From JAKAGE01 sp035541415 (GTDB lineage: Bacteria; Patescibacteriota; Minisyncoccia; UBA6257; 2-01-FULL-56-20), in the NCBI GenBank assembly GCA_035541415.1, contig DATKNI010000038.1, forward strand, positions 1 to 30,990: a stretch of DNA of 30,990 nucleotides. The letters are read 5' to 3'. Positions 1 through 8,172 of this stretch are shown in pieces (positions within the stretch are counted from its first letter, which is position 1; each line of letters opens with the position of its first letter). A program made the translations under genes and the position numbers. The notes beneath the pieces were generated by a model. It worked only from the letters and a program-made list of their open reading frames with translations. It made no database searches and had not been told where the DNA came from.

Positions 1-2
1 TT

Positions 3-1658
3 TCACTCCTCTTTTCCGTTGTCTTTGAAATCATTGTCGCCGTCACATTCCTCACGATCGCCATAGCCCTTATCTCTCGATATATCTATCTCGCATTCCT
101 GCTTATCATTCTTCCGCTTGCATGGCTTTCATGGGTGATTCCCAAGATGGAACACCATTTTGTGAAGTGGTGGAGCACGTTCTTCAAGTGGACGTTCTTC
201 CCGGCAATTTCCATTATGTTCGTTTACCTCGCCATGCTTTCGGTCACGGTGACCAATGGCAACGTGAGCGTGAAAGACGCGCAGGTCCAGCCGATAGACT
301 CCCAGAAGGGCTCGCCCTTGCTTGCCGTCTCGACGGCGATTGGCGGCAACTCCAACCTCATCCAAACCGCACTCGATGAAATTTTGATGGCTGGCCTCTG
401 CCTTGGCGGCCTCTTTGCGGCGAACGAACTCTCTATTAAAGGAGCAGATACGGCAATCCACGGCCTTACAAAAGTGAAGGATGCGGCCGTGGGCTACGTT
501 GGGAAGGAAGCCAAAAAAGGAGCCCGCTACACGTACCAGCGCGTTGGCGGCCAGAAGCTCAACGAGCGCCTCCAAAGGAGCAGAATCCCCGGCGTCAGCC
601 GTTTGGGTACTGCAATGCAAGATGTCACGAAAAAGGGCGGCAAAGATCTTGTTAAGAAAGAGGCTGAAAATCTCCATCTTGGGGATCGGGGCGATGATGA
701 ATTGGAGCGCATGCTGCAGGGCGCACGGCCCATGGACCGCAAACTCGCGATTCTCGGAGAATATCAGAAGCGGGACAAACTCGATAAAGTTAAGTCCATT
801 GATGGCGTTGATTTGAGTACCTGGCTCCAGCGTCCCGATAGTGAACGCGCGTTCAAGGATTATGATCATGGCAAACTCCAGAAGGATATCGATAATTCTC
901 TGAACTCCGATAAGACAATGCGCGCGGTCGCAAAGAAGCAGGGCAGCGTCATGGTGGCCGATACCAATAACTATCTCGGCAAGGGCGTGAACGCCATGGT
1001 TCCTGCCGTTGACCTTTCAAGAAGAGCGAGCGAAGAGGCTAGAAAGGCTCAGGACGTTGGAGACAAACTTGAGGAACGCAAAAAGAAAGGTGAAAATATC
1101 AGCGATGCCGACATCAACCTCAACAAGCAAGAGGTTTCAAAAGCCGAAGCTGCCCGCAAGGCCGCCAATGCCGCCATGGATGATGTTACCGTTGTTGATA
1201 CCGAAGGCATACTCGACGAAAAGGCCAAGGGAGCAGAGGTAAAAGCTGGCAACCTTATGCGTGCAGCGTCGAAGAAATTCTATGCAGGCAAAGACGCCTC
1301 TGACATCGGGAAATCCAACCCTGGCGCCATCTTTGATGGCAAGGCCCACTATGGCTTGGATGAACGGTCTCTCAAAGCTTTGAGCCGTGCGGTTTCACAC
1401 GGAATCGCGTCCGAAATTCCGAGCGTTGTATCAAAGATCACCGGCAAATTGGATAGCCAATCAAAGCTGGAAGCGCTCGCTGCGGAATGGCACGGCGCCA
1501 TCATCGACGCTTATGAATATGATGCTGAGAAACGCGGCCAGCTTCTTGATAGTTTCAAGAAAGTTATGGGTAATAAATTATTGTTCGCGAGCAGCGAAGC
1601 CCCTGCTCCAGTAGCTGCGGCCGGAGGCGGAGGCGCTGCTCCTGCGGCCGGGCATTAA
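3..1658 (+). CDS. VirB6/TrbL-like type IV secretion membrane protein, 5'-truncated
   Basis: The frame is open from the window edge, so the true start lies upstream; 551 residues are visible. The first ~85 visible residues contain two hydrophobic helices (about 1-24 and 28-45), a Trp/Lys-rich interfacial turn, and a third helix (~57-80). A further hydrophobic stretch (LMAGLCLGGLFAANE) follows an extracytoplasmic loop. The remaining ~380 residues are highly charged, Lys/Ala/Asp-rich and helical, without further membrane segments, so they probably form a cytoplasmic tail ending in Ala/Pro/Gly low complexity. VirB6/TrbL proteins are polytopic inner-membrane channel components of type IV secretion systems. 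The call rests on topology and on the PrgI and VirB4 genes immediately downstream rather than on a sequence motif, because the family diverges strongly. The next gene starts 10 nt later. Confidence 0.6.
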   Translation, partial: SLLFSVVFEIIVAVTFLTIAIALISRYIYLAFLLIILPLAWLSWVIPKMEHHFVKWWSTFFKWTFFPAISIMFVYLAMLSVTVTNGNVSVKDAQVQPIDSQKGSPLLAVSTAIGGNSNLIQTALDEILMAGLCLGGLFAANELSIKGADTAIHGLTKVKDAAVGYVGKEAKKGARYTYQRVGGQKLNERLQRSRIPGVSRLGTAMQDVTKKGGKDLVKKEAENLHLGDRGDDELERMLQGARPMDRKLAILGEYQKRDKLDKVKSIDGVDLSTWLQRPDSERAFKDYDHGKLQKDIDNSLNSDKTMRAVAKKQGSVMVADTNNYLGKGVNAMVPAVDLSRRASEEARKAQDVGDKLEERKKKGENISDADINLNKQEVSKAEAARKAANAAMDDVTVVDTEGILDEKAKGAEVKAGNLMRAASKKFYAGKDASDIGKSNPGAIFDGKAHYGLDERSLKALSRAVSHGIASEIPSVVSKITGKLDSQSKLEALAAEWHGAIIDAYEYDAEKRGQLLDSFKKVMGNKLLFASSEAPAPVAAAGGGGAAPAAGH

Positions 1659-1668
1659 TTAGAATCCT

Positions 1669-2853
1669 ATGCTTACCATCACCCAACAACAGGCACTTAA
1701 TAGATGGGACCTTCTCACTGAACCGCTTCGAGAGGCTTTGTTTTCCGATGTGAATGCAGATTTTATCGAAAAAGTCTGCCAAAAAGAAAACGTCCCTCCG
1801 CGCATGCAAGCCGAAGTCTCTGGAATCGCCGGCTACGTTCTCATGGGCTTCTTGCACCCGGGCGATCTTGCGGAAGAACTCGTAGAAGAGCTCAAACTCG
1901 ACAAGCGCACCGCGCAAGACATTGCGGACGCCATCAACACCCGCATCTTTGTCCCGCTCCAGCAGGAGATCGATAAAGTCTATGGACCAGTCACAAAGAC
2001 AGCGGCCATCCCGCTTTCGAAAGTGTCCGAAGGGAAATTTGGGGTGTCTGCTTCGACCGCCGCTTCTTCCCCGATGTCCACCACCAAGATCCCGGCGGTT
2101 TCCGAAGGAAAGTTTTCCGCGTTTGCTATGACCGCTTCGCAATCGGCATCTTCGCTCTCACAGACCGGATGGTCAAAGACGCCAGCATCAGCAGTGGCGT
2201 CGGGCGCGGCGAAGGTGACGAATCCTGCGCCCTCCAACGAACCGGCTCCGATGATTCTCCACGAAGATGCAACGTTCACGGCATCGGAAAGGGCGAACGA
2301 CATCCATCTTGCGCGTCCGGGCGGGGGAGCGGAGGTTTCGCTCGAAGGCGTGAACGCACAGCAAAAAATTAAACCGGCCGTACTTGAACTGGGCACGCTC
2401 GCAAAGACTCCGGGACAATCCACCGGACCGAACTTCGTCCACTATTCCCAATTCCAAGTAAACCCGTCTCAGCCAAGCTCATCGGAACCGAAATCCGAAG
2501 CACCGTCTGCGCCGCGTACCGTGACGCAAGTCACCGCTCCCGCCGCAGTTCCGGGAACAGGATCTCCGAAAACGCCGACATCGGCAGGAGCGGCAGCAAC
2601 AACACCCGCCGCGGCACCGACCCAACCCACACCGCCCACAAAGCCCGCATCATCCCCGGTGCAAGTCCAGTCCGGACCGCTTGCGCAAATGATTCAGCCG
2701 AAGCCGCCCGCTGGAACGATCCCGATCCCCAAGCCACCCCAACCGCCACAAACATCCAAACCTATTCTCCCCGGCGCGCCAATGACGCCGCCATTGCCTT
2801 CGCCTCCGCCGACCAACCCGCCGGCCAACCCGGTCAAGAAAAATTATCCATAA
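1669..2853 (+). CDS. Hypothetical Pro/Ala/Ser-rich protein of the T4SS cluster
   Basis: I do not recognise a named family. The 394-residue product has a compact, helical-looking N-terminal domain (~1-115, with many Leu, Glu and Asp and no signal peptide or membrane helix). A long disordered region rich in Pro, Ala, Ser, Thr and Gln follows and ends in polyproline runs (PPLPSPPPTNPP). Two imperfect copies of an SEGKF-containing segment sit near residues 120-150. It starts 10 nt after the VirB6-like gene and is followed at once by a terminator, so it closes that transcript. The composition suggests an extended tether or scaffold with a folded N-terminal domain, possibly on the cytoplasmic side of the secretion machine. 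That role is inferred from position only. Confidence 0.75.
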   Translation: MLTITQQQALNRWDLLTEPLREALFSDVNADFIEKVCQKENVPPRMQAEVSGIAGYVLMGFLHPGDLAEELVEELKLDKRTAQDIADAINTRIFVPLQQEIDKVYGPVTKTAAIPLSKVSEGKFGVSASTAASSPMSTTKIPAVSEGKFSAFAMTASQSASSLSQTGWSKTPASAVASGAAKVTNPAPSNEPAPMILHEDATFTASERANDIHLARPGGGAEVSLEGVNAQQKIKPAVLELGTLAKTPGQSTGPNFVHYSQFQVNPSQPSSSEPKSEAPSAPRTVTQVTAPAAVPGTGSPKTPTSAGAAATTPAAAPTQPTPPTKPASSPVQVQSGPLAQMIQPKPPAGTIPIPKPPQPPQTSKPILPGAPMTPPLPSPPPTNPPANPVKKNYP

Positions 2854-2877
2854 AACCCTCCAATATGGAGGGTTTTT
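2852..2877 (+). terminator. Rho-independent terminator after the 1669-2853 gene
   Basis: ACCCTCCA (2855-2862) pairs with TGGAGGGT (2866-2873) around an ATA loop, extended by three A-T pairs and followed by a T run to 2877. The stop codon of the upstream gene overlaps the base of the hairpin. Confidence 0.85.
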
Positions 2878-2890
2878 CGTAAAAATGGCT

Positions 2891-2896
2891 TATAAT
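2891..2896 (+). promoter_or_regulatory. Putative -10 element for the prgI-virB4 operon
   Basis: A perfect TATAAT lies just past the terminator. It would start transcription near 2903, only about 4 nt before the PrgI ATG at 2907. An AAGGA (2897-2901) sits five bases before the ATG and would lie upstream of that start site, so either translation is nearly leaderless or the AAGGA is used by a longer transcript. No good -35 is visible. Confidence 0.45.
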
Positions 2897-2906
2897 AAGG
2901 AAAAGT

Positions 2907-3644
2907 ATGCAGTTTCAAGTTCCTCAATTTATTGAAACCGAAGATAAAGTAGTGGGACCGTTCTCGATCCGGCAATTTGCTTATGTTGGCGTTGCCTGTC
3001 TCATAAGTGCGATTTTCTACTTTATGGTTTCAACCTGGCTTGCGGTTCTCGCGGCTTTCGTCCTTATCGGCGGAGCGCTCGCGCTTTCCTTTGTAAAGAT
3101 CGAGGGGCGGCCTCTCGTCACGATCCTCACGTCCGCCGCCAACTTTTATTGGAAGCCGCAAACCTATGTGTGGAAGCCGGAATCGACGCCTCCCGCAAAG
3201 AAACCAGCGAGCGCTCCCGCCGGAAAGCCAACCAGTTTTATAGATAAGCTTGCCGCCGCCGGAGGAGGAAGCCGTCCGAGCGGAACTTCGGCGAGCGCCC
3301 TCCCGCACACAACCCAAGCGGCCCCAACCCAAGCGTCCCCATCACAAGCGTCCCCATCACAAGCGCCGATGCGGCGTGAATCGAGCGGTGGCGGCGGATC
3401 GTTTGAAGATATGCTCGCCGGCGTTCTTGCGCAAAAATGGGAAGCGGTGAAACAAAACCCGGCGACCGCGGCAAGCATCGCCGGCGATTCGTCGCTTCAT
3501 AAAAGCTGGCAGAGCGTGCAAACCGGCGAAGTGCAAAAAATGTCGAGCACCCAGCTCGTCGAGCGCACCATGAATGAGCGATATCAGATCCTCCAGAAAA
3601 TCACCGGCGACCGAACCGCCGCGAAACGGGTTGATTATAGATAA
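2907..3644 (+). CDS. PrgI family protein (VirB3-like T4SS component)
   Basis: The 245-residue protein opens with the pattern MQFQVPQFIETEDKVVGPFS, typical of PrgI-family proteins: a short charged N-terminus followed by two closely spaced membrane helices (about 24-42 and 45-60), then a conserved-looking YWKPQTYVWKP segment. PrgI proteins take the place of VirB3 in single-membrane type IV secretion systems and are encoded next to VirB4, as here. The middle (residues ~95-155) is a Pro/Ala/Ser/Gln linker built partly from a 15-bp tandem DNA repeat. The last ~80 residues are an extra helical, soluble-looking domain. The family core is only about 100 residues, so the C-terminal extension is unusual and may contact the ATPase. 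The VirB4 N-terminal gene starts 30 nt downstream. Confidence 0.85.
   Translation: MQFQVPQFIETEDKVVGPFSIRQFAYVGVACLISAIFYFMVSTWLAVLAAFVLIGGALALSFVKIEGRPLVTILTSAANFYWKPQTYVWKPESTPPAKKPASAPAGKPTSFIDKLAAAGGGSRPSGTSASALPHTTQAAPTQASPSQASPSQAPMRRESSGGGGSFEDMLAGVLAQKWEAVKQNPATAASIAGDSSLHKSWQSVQTGEVQKMSSTQLVERTMNERYQILQKITGDRTAAKRVDYR
3315..3365 (+). repeat. 15-bp tandem repeat inside prgI
   Basis: Three consecutive 15-bp units start with CAAGCG at 3315, 3330 and 3345, plus a partial unit at 3360. The second and third are identical (CAAGCGTCCCCATCA). They encode the QASPS-type linker, so copy number changes would alter linker length in frame. Confidence 0.8.
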
Positions 3645-3673
3645 AGAAGAGTAAATATGGGAAAATAAATCGT

Positions 3674-4378
3674 ATGGCGCTTCCTTCAAAACAAGATCTC
3701 GGCAATTCGCTCGATCTCGTGGACATCAAGGAGATCCGCGACGACGTCGTCATCCTAAAAGACACGAGCCTCCGCCAAATTATCATGGTGGGCGGCGTGA
3801 ACTTTGCGCTCAAGTCCGAAACCGAACAGGGAATCCTCATCCAGGCGTATCAAACCTTCCTCAACACCGTTGAGTTCCCCCTGCAAGTCATCATCCATTC
3901 GCGAAAAGTAAACGTGGACAATTACATCAACAAGCTTCTCGCGCGCAAAAACGAGGAGCAGTCGCCGATCCTCCAAAACCAAATCGATGAATACGCCGAG
4001 TTCGTGAAAGGGTTCGTGGCAAAGAACGCGATCATGGAAAAAACATTTCTCGTTGTCGTCCCATTTTTCCCGATTGGCGCCTCAATCCCGGGAACCCCCA
4101 AAGGCATGTTCGACGGCCTGCCGTTCCTCGGTTCCAAAAAACCAAGCGCCGCCGCCCAGGCAAAATCGCAAGAAGAAGCCGACCGCTCATTCAACGAAAA
4201 CCGCAGCCAGCTCGTCCAGCGCGTGAGCCAGGTGACAAACGGGATTTTGAGCATCGGCCTCGAGGCCACCGTACTCGGCAACCAGGAGTTGATAGAGCTT
4301 TTCTATAATTTTTACAACCCGCAGACGGTCGAGCGCGGCACCAACCTCACGGACAACCCTGCGGTAGGCAATCATTAA
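3674..4378 (+). CDS. VirB4/TraC N-terminal domain protein (split VirB4, part 1)
   Basis: The 234-residue product matches the N-terminal, non-ATPase half of VirB4/TraC-type proteins: an opening SLDLVDIKEIRDDVVILKD segment, a FNTVEFPLQVIIHSRK-like beta strand region, and helices leading to GLEATVLGNQELIELFYNFYNP. No Walker motif is present. The ATPase half is encoded by the next gene, whose start lies 14 nt downstream, so the two products together (811 residues) equal one full VirB4. VirB4 is the ATPase that powers pilus assembly and substrate transfer at the inner membrane. The stop codon is clean, with homologous boundaries on both sides and no sign of a simple frameshift, so this looks like a stable gene split and not a sequencing error. 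Confidence 0.8.
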   Translation: MALPSKQDLGNSLDLVDIKEIRDDVVILKDTSLRQIIMVGGVNFALKSETEQGILIQAYQTFLNTVEFPLQVIIHSRKVNVDNYINKLLARKNEEQSPILQNQIDEYAEFVKGFVAKNAIMEKTFLVVVPFFPIGASIPGTPKGMFDGLPFLGSKKPSAAAQAKSQEEADRSFNENRSQLVQRVSQVTNGILSIGLEATVLGNQELIELFYNFYNPQTVERGTNLTDNPAVGNH

Positions 4379-4392
4379 AATTTGATTAACCC

Positions 4393-6126
4393 ATGCCCGA
4401 CCAAGCTTCCGACAATTTCAAAGACATCAAAAAGATCATCGCGCCGGCCGGCGTGCAGATCAACCCCAATTTTTTGAAGATCGGCGACAAGCTCGCCAAA
4501 ACATTTTTTGTATTTTCATATCCACGGTATCTTTCCACGGGATGGTTCGAGCCGCTCATTAATTTGCCGAATCTTTTCGACGTGAGCATCTACGTAAACC
4601 CGATCGACACGGGCGTCGCTTTAAAAAATCTCCGCAAAAAAGCGGGCCAGCTTGAATCACAGATCGCCGACGAGCAGGAAAAGGGCCTCGTCCGCAACCC
4701 GGTGCTTGAGACCGCCGTGCAGGACGTCGAAAACCTCCGCGACTCGCTCCAGCAATCGGAAGAAAAGCTTTTCGACACGGGCGTATACATCACGATCTAC
4801 GGCGACAACGAAGACGACCTCGCAAAACTGGAGAGCAAGCTCGTCGGCATGATGGAAGCCAAGCTCATCTATTTGAAGCCCGCGCTCTTCAACCAGCTCG
4901 AAGGCCTTTTCACGGTTCTCCCGCTCGACTCCGACAAATTGCAGATTTACACGCCGATGAACACCGGCCCGATCTCCTCATTCTTCCCGTTTGTTTCAGA
5001 AGATCTTTCTTCGAACGAAGGCATCATGTACGGCATCAACTTGCACAACAACAATCTCGTCATCTTTGACCGTTTTTCGCTCGAAAACGCAAACCAAGTG
5101 GTGTTCGCAAAATCCGGCTCGGGCAAATCGTACACCACAAAACTGGAGATCATCCGCTCGCTCATGGCGGGCGTCGACATGGTGCTCGTGATCGATCCGG
5201 AAAACGAATACGACAAGCTCGCCAAGACGTTCGGCGGGAGCATGTTCAACATCTCGCTCTCGGGGCACGAGCACATCAACCCGTTCGACGTGCCGCTCAT
5301 TCCGGACGGGGAGACGCCGTCCGACGTTCTGCGCTCGCACATCGTGACGCTCGCAAGCCTGCTCAAGCTCATGCTCGGCAAGATCAGCGCGGAAGAAGAC
5401 GCGCTCCTTGACCGCGCCATCACGGAAACGTATGCCTCGCGCGACATCGTCGCGGGAGCCGACTTTACCGGCAAGGAGCCGCCGCTTTTGAGCGACCTCG
5501 AAACGGTCTTGCGCAACCTGGAAGGCGGCAAAGACCTCGCGGAAAAATTATATAAATACACCAAGGGCAGTTTTGCCGGCTTCCTCAACCAGCCGACGAA
5601 CATCGACGTCAATAACCGCCTGATCGTGTTCTCGATCCGCGACCTCGAAGAGGAATTGCGCCCCGTCGGCATGTTCGTGGTTTTGAACTTCATTTGGTCC
5701 CTCATCCGCGCAAGGCTCGCCAAACGCCTCCTTTTTATTGATGAAGCGTGGATCATGATGAAAAACGAAGACAGCGCCACGTTTTTATTCGGCCTCGTAA
5801 AGCGGGCCCGCAAATATTATCTGGGCGTTTCGACGATCACCCAGGACGTTGAAGACTTTTTGCGATCGCCCTACGGCCGGCCGATCATCACGAACTCATC
5901 CATTCAGTTGCTTTTGAAGCAGGCCCCGGCAACCATTGATATTGTTGCGAAAGCTTTCGACCTCACCGAAGCAGAAAAGAGCTTCTTGCTCGGCGCCGAA
6001 GTCGGCACTGGCATATTCTTTGCCGGCAAACGCCACGTTGCAATCCAAATCGTGCCTTCATATTTTGAAGACCAAATCATCACAACGAATCCCGAACAAT
6101 TGCTCGAGGAAAAAGATGCGCTCTAA
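4393..6126 (+). CDS. VirB4-family T4SS ATPase (split VirB4, part 2)
   Basis: The 577-residue protein carries a Walker A (AKSGSGKSYTT, ~239-249), a VLVIDPENEYDKL strand after it, a Walker B (RLLFIDEAW, ~445-453) and a downstream STITQDVEDFL segment with the Gln typical of the FtsK/HerA/VirB4 clan. Residues ~75-125 form a charged coiled-coil-like helix. It would hydrolyse ATP at the cytoplasmic face of the membrane to drive pilin handling or substrate transfer. It follows the N-terminal-half gene by 14 nt in the same operon. The cluster shows no second ATPase of the VirD4 or VirB11 type, so this is the only visible engine of the machine. ATG 4393 is chosen because the reading begins there without an alternative. 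Confidence 0.9.
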   Translation: MPDQASDNFKDIKKIIAPAGVQINPNFLKIGDKLAKTFFVFSYPRYLSTGWFEPLINLPNLFDVSIYVNPIDTGVALKNLRKKAGQLESQIADEQEKGLVRNPVLETAVQDVENLRDSLQQSEEKLFDTGVYITIYGDNEDDLAKLESKLVGMMEAKLIYLKPALFNQLEGLFTVLPLDSDKLQIYTPMNTGPISSFFPFVSEDLSSNEGIMYGINLHNNNLVIFDRFSLENANQVVFAKSGSGKSYTTKLEIIRSLMAGVDMVLVIDPENEYDKLAKTFGGSMFNISLSGHEHINPFDVPLIPDGETPSDVLRSHIVTLASLLKLMLGKISAEEDALLDRAITETYASRDIVAGADFTGKEPPLLSDLETVLRNLEGGKDLAEKLYKYTKGSFAGFLNQPTNIDVNNRLIVFSIRDLEEELRPVGMFVVLNFIWSLIRARLAKRLLFIDEAWIMMKNEDSATFLFGLVKRARKYYLGVSTITQDVEDFLRSPYGRPIITNSSIQLLLKQAPATIDIVAKAFDLTEAEKSFLLGAEVGTGIFFAGKRHVAIQIVPSYFEDQIITTNPEQLLEEKDAL

Positions 6127-6142
6127 TTACACTGACTTTTGA

Positions 6143-6874
6143 TTACGCTGCTTTCTGATTGGATTGTCGGGTGTCGTTATTCTCATCCTCGCCGTCTTCC
6201 TCCTCCTCTTCCTCCTCATCTTGCGGGTAATCATCCGTTGGCGTGTTTTCGAATAACCGCTCTTGCATGACGCTCTCGGGTTCGCGCTCTGATTCGGTAA
6301 GGCTGATGTCTTCCGGTTCCTTTTCTTTTTCTTCGCCTTCGGCGACCTCGCCGCCTGCTTCCTCGGTTTGAGCCCCGGATCCGCCGCGGCCTTCGGACGC
6401 TCCCGCACCTTCGCCAGCGCCGCCCGCAACTTCCAAATTTTCTTGGGTAAGCTGCTCGGTTTCCAAAGCAGTTTCGGTAGTTGCGGCTGACGATCCAACG
6501 TTTTCCAACTCTTCGATTCCTTCTTCGTTGCCCTCAAGCACGCCTGCAATTTCGGCCGCCTGTTCAATTCTTCTTGTAAACCGATTCGGATGATTGTAGG
6601 CAAACCATGCAAAACACCAGGCGAGCGTCCACAGGGGGAATTCTTGGACTACGGGGATGAGCTTTAAGAGCGTGACCACGGCGTCGGTGATGACAATGAC
6701 AGTTCCCGCCTTAAAGATGATGCTTAAAATAAAAACCATCCCGCCGGGGACTCCTTCTATGTCGCCAACGCCCGGGATCAAGCTCAGGATGTCCATAATG
6801 ACGCACGTAACCAGGCCAAGGATCCCGACGATGAGGGACATTTTTTTTGGTTGACCTGCCTGCGCCTCGTCCAT
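6143..6874 (-). CDS. Hypothetical membrane protein with highly acidic C-terminal tail
   Basis: The family is not recognised. From ATG 6874 the product is 243 residues; an upstream GTG (6892) would add six. The first ~110 residues contain about three hydrophobic segments (SLIVGILGLVTCVIMDILSL; MVFILSIIFKAGTVIVITDAVVTLL; LWTLAWCFAWFAY) separated by Gly-rich turns. The rest is soluble, Glu/Gly/Ala-rich, and finishes with an almost pure run of Glu and Asp. The gene is convergent with virB4 (16 nt between the stops) and divergent from the secreted-protein gene at 6959, so it is inserted antisense in the middle of the secretion cluster. A role as a membrane adaptor with a charged cytoplasmic tail is speculation. 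Confidence 0.75.
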   Translation of the reverse strand: MDEAQAGQPKKMSLIVGILGLVTCVIMDILSLIPGVGDIEGVPGGMVFILSIIFKAGTVIVITDAVVTLLKLIPVVQEFPLWTLAWCFAWFAYNHPNRFTRRIEQAAEIAGVLEGNEEGIEELENVGSSAATTETALETEQLTQENLEVAGGAGEGAGASEGRGGSGAQTEEAGGEVAEGEEKEKEPEDISLTESEREPESVMQERLFENTPTDDYPQDEEEEEEEDGEDENNDTRQSNQKAA

Positions 6875-6937
6875 ATATGGTAAGGATATCACGAAACGGC
6901 GCGCCGGGATTTAGTAACAGAGCCCTGGGAAAGCGTT

Positions 6938-6946
6938 TGCTACAAT
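6938..6946 (+). promoter_or_regulatory. Extended -10 promoter for the 6959-9540 trio
   Basis: TGCTACAAT forms an extended -10 (TG at 6938, hexamer TACAAT at 6941-6946). The predicted start is near 6953, giving a leader of about six nt before ATG 6959. There is no convincing -35, which an extended -10 can do without. Confidence 0.5.
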
Positions 6947-6958
6947 TAAAGAGAACCT

Positions 6959-7654
6959 ATGGCGAACTTTCGCATACAATGGCGGCTTGGATTTATGGCT
7001 CTCGCTTTCGTGGCGTTTTCCGCCGCGACGAGCGCTCACGCCGCCGGTCCGCAGTTTTTCATAACGTGGAAGGCGAGCGGGAGCTATGCCCCGTCGGGCT
7101 TCTCCGGGAAAGTCCTGCCAACGTATGGATCGCAAATAACCGCCTCGCTTGAACTTATCTCGGGCGGTGTTCCGCTCGACCTTTCGGGACAAAAAATTTT
7201 CTGGTATGTGAATGAAACGCTCATTGGCGGAGGTCTGGGGGCGCAGAGCATCACCTTCCCGCCGATCGGCCAAGCTCCCACCAGCATGACGCTCAAAGTC
7301 GAATTGCCGAGCTATCGAGGGGCCACGCTCATAAAAACCATCTTGATTCCTATGGTTCCGCCGCAAGTGGTGCTTGTTGCGCCGTATCCCGGCGGGCAAT
7401 TCTCCGCGAATCCCGTCACCCTCACCGCGATTCCTTATTTTTTCAACGTTACCTCGTCGGCCAGCCTATCATATCGGTGGACCGTAAACGGCCAATCGTC
7501 GGCTAATGCCGAAAATCCCCAGATTGCCCAAGTTGCGCTTCCAAACGGCACCGCGGCTGGCACATCATTCCCGATTTCCGTCACCATAAGCAACGCCAAG
7601 GATTCCACGCAAGCGGTCGCAACGCAAAATCTTGTCTATCAACCATCGCTGTAG
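6959..7654 (+). CDS. Secreted Ig-like-fold protein
   Basis: The 231-residue product begins with a signal peptide: basic MANFRIQWR, hydrophobic core LGFMALAFVAFSAA, and a cleavage-type SAHAA around residue 29. The mature part is strand-rich with alternating Thr/Ser/Val, segments such as KIFWYVNETLIGGG and SLSYRWTVNGQSS, and polar turns. This resembles two immunoglobulin- or PKD-like beta sandwiches of roughly 90 residues each; the YRWTVNG segment is typical of such folds. It is the first gene of a rightward trio, followed after 1 nt by the pilin gene. An extracellular structural or adhesive partner of the pilin system fits the context, but there is no motif-level proof. Confidence 0.7.
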   Translation: MANFRIQWRLGFMALAFVAFSAATSAHAAGPQFFITWKASGSYAPSGFSGKVLPTYGSQITASLELISGGVPLDLSGQKIFWYVNETLIGGGLGAQSITFPPIGQAPTSMTLKVELPSYRGATLIKTILIPMVPPQVVLVAPYPGGQFSANPVTLTAIPYFFNVTSSASLSYRWTVNGQSSANAENPQIAQVALPNGTAAGTSFPISVTISNAKDSTQAVATQNLVYQPSL

Positions 7655-7655
7655 C

Positions 7656-8168
7656 ATGAAAAAGATTTTTGCCATCCTTGCCGTCCTAGCACTCAGCATT
7701 TTCTTTGTTCCTGCAACACACGCCGTGAATATTTCACTCACATTCCCTTCAAACGGAACAGGCAACAATCCTTGTTCTGATCCAACGTCCAACGGCTGCA
7801 GCCCCGGCGCCGTCATCAATTATTTCTATCAATTTATTTTGCTCGTGGGCGGGATTGCGGCATTCGGCGCGATCGTCTACGGCGCCATAAAATACATGGC
7901 CTCAGCGGGAAATCCATCGGGCGCGCACGAGGCAAAAGAGTGGATTTACAGCGCCCTTCTCGGTGTTGCGCTCCTCGCCGGAGCCTACCTTATCTTGACT
8001 GTCGTGAATCCCGCCCTCACCCAGCTCAACCTTCCGAGCAACCTCCCCAAAGTCGATCCTAATTTGACCAGCGGAACCGGAGGCACGGTCTGCGGCACCC
8101 AAACCTGCGCGCAAAACCAGACGTGTAAAACCGTAAATGGAAGTCAAATCTGCGTCACAAATCCATAA
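7656..8168 (+). CDS. VirB2/TrbC-like two-helix pilin with Cys-rich tail
   Basis: The 170-residue product has a signal peptide (MKKIFAILAVLALSIFF, cleavage after ATHA, residue ~26) and a short extracytoplasmic stretch. Two membrane helices follow (about 54-76, FILLVGGIAAFGAIVYGAIKY; and about 90-112, SALLGVALLAGAYLILTVV), separated by a short polar loop (SAGNPSGAHEAKEW). This is the architecture of VirB2/TrbC pilins, which are processed and stacked into the T-pilus of type IV secretion systems. The last ~30 residues hold four cysteines with the spacing C-x4-C-x5-C-x8-C, and two more lie near the mature N-terminus (NPCSDPTSNGC), so disulfides are likely outside the membrane. The start ATG 7656 is chosen over an in-frame upstream ATG because it begins the signal peptide. 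The next gene starts 4 nt after the stop. Confidence 0.8.
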   Translation: MKKIFAILAVLALSIFFVPATHAVNISLTFPSNGTGNNPCSDPTSNGCSPGAVINYFYQFILLVGGIAAFGAIVYGAIKYMASAGNPSGAHEAKEWIYSALLGVALLAGAYLILTVVNPALTQLNLPSNLPKVDPNLTSGTGGTVCGTQTCAQNQTCKTVNGSQICVTNP

Positions 8169-8172
8169 CCAC

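Noticed and set aside
4947..5813. 288-codon minus-strand frame within VirB4
   Set aside because: Antisense to the ATPase core with its Walker motifs; the product is Ser/Arg-rich without domains.
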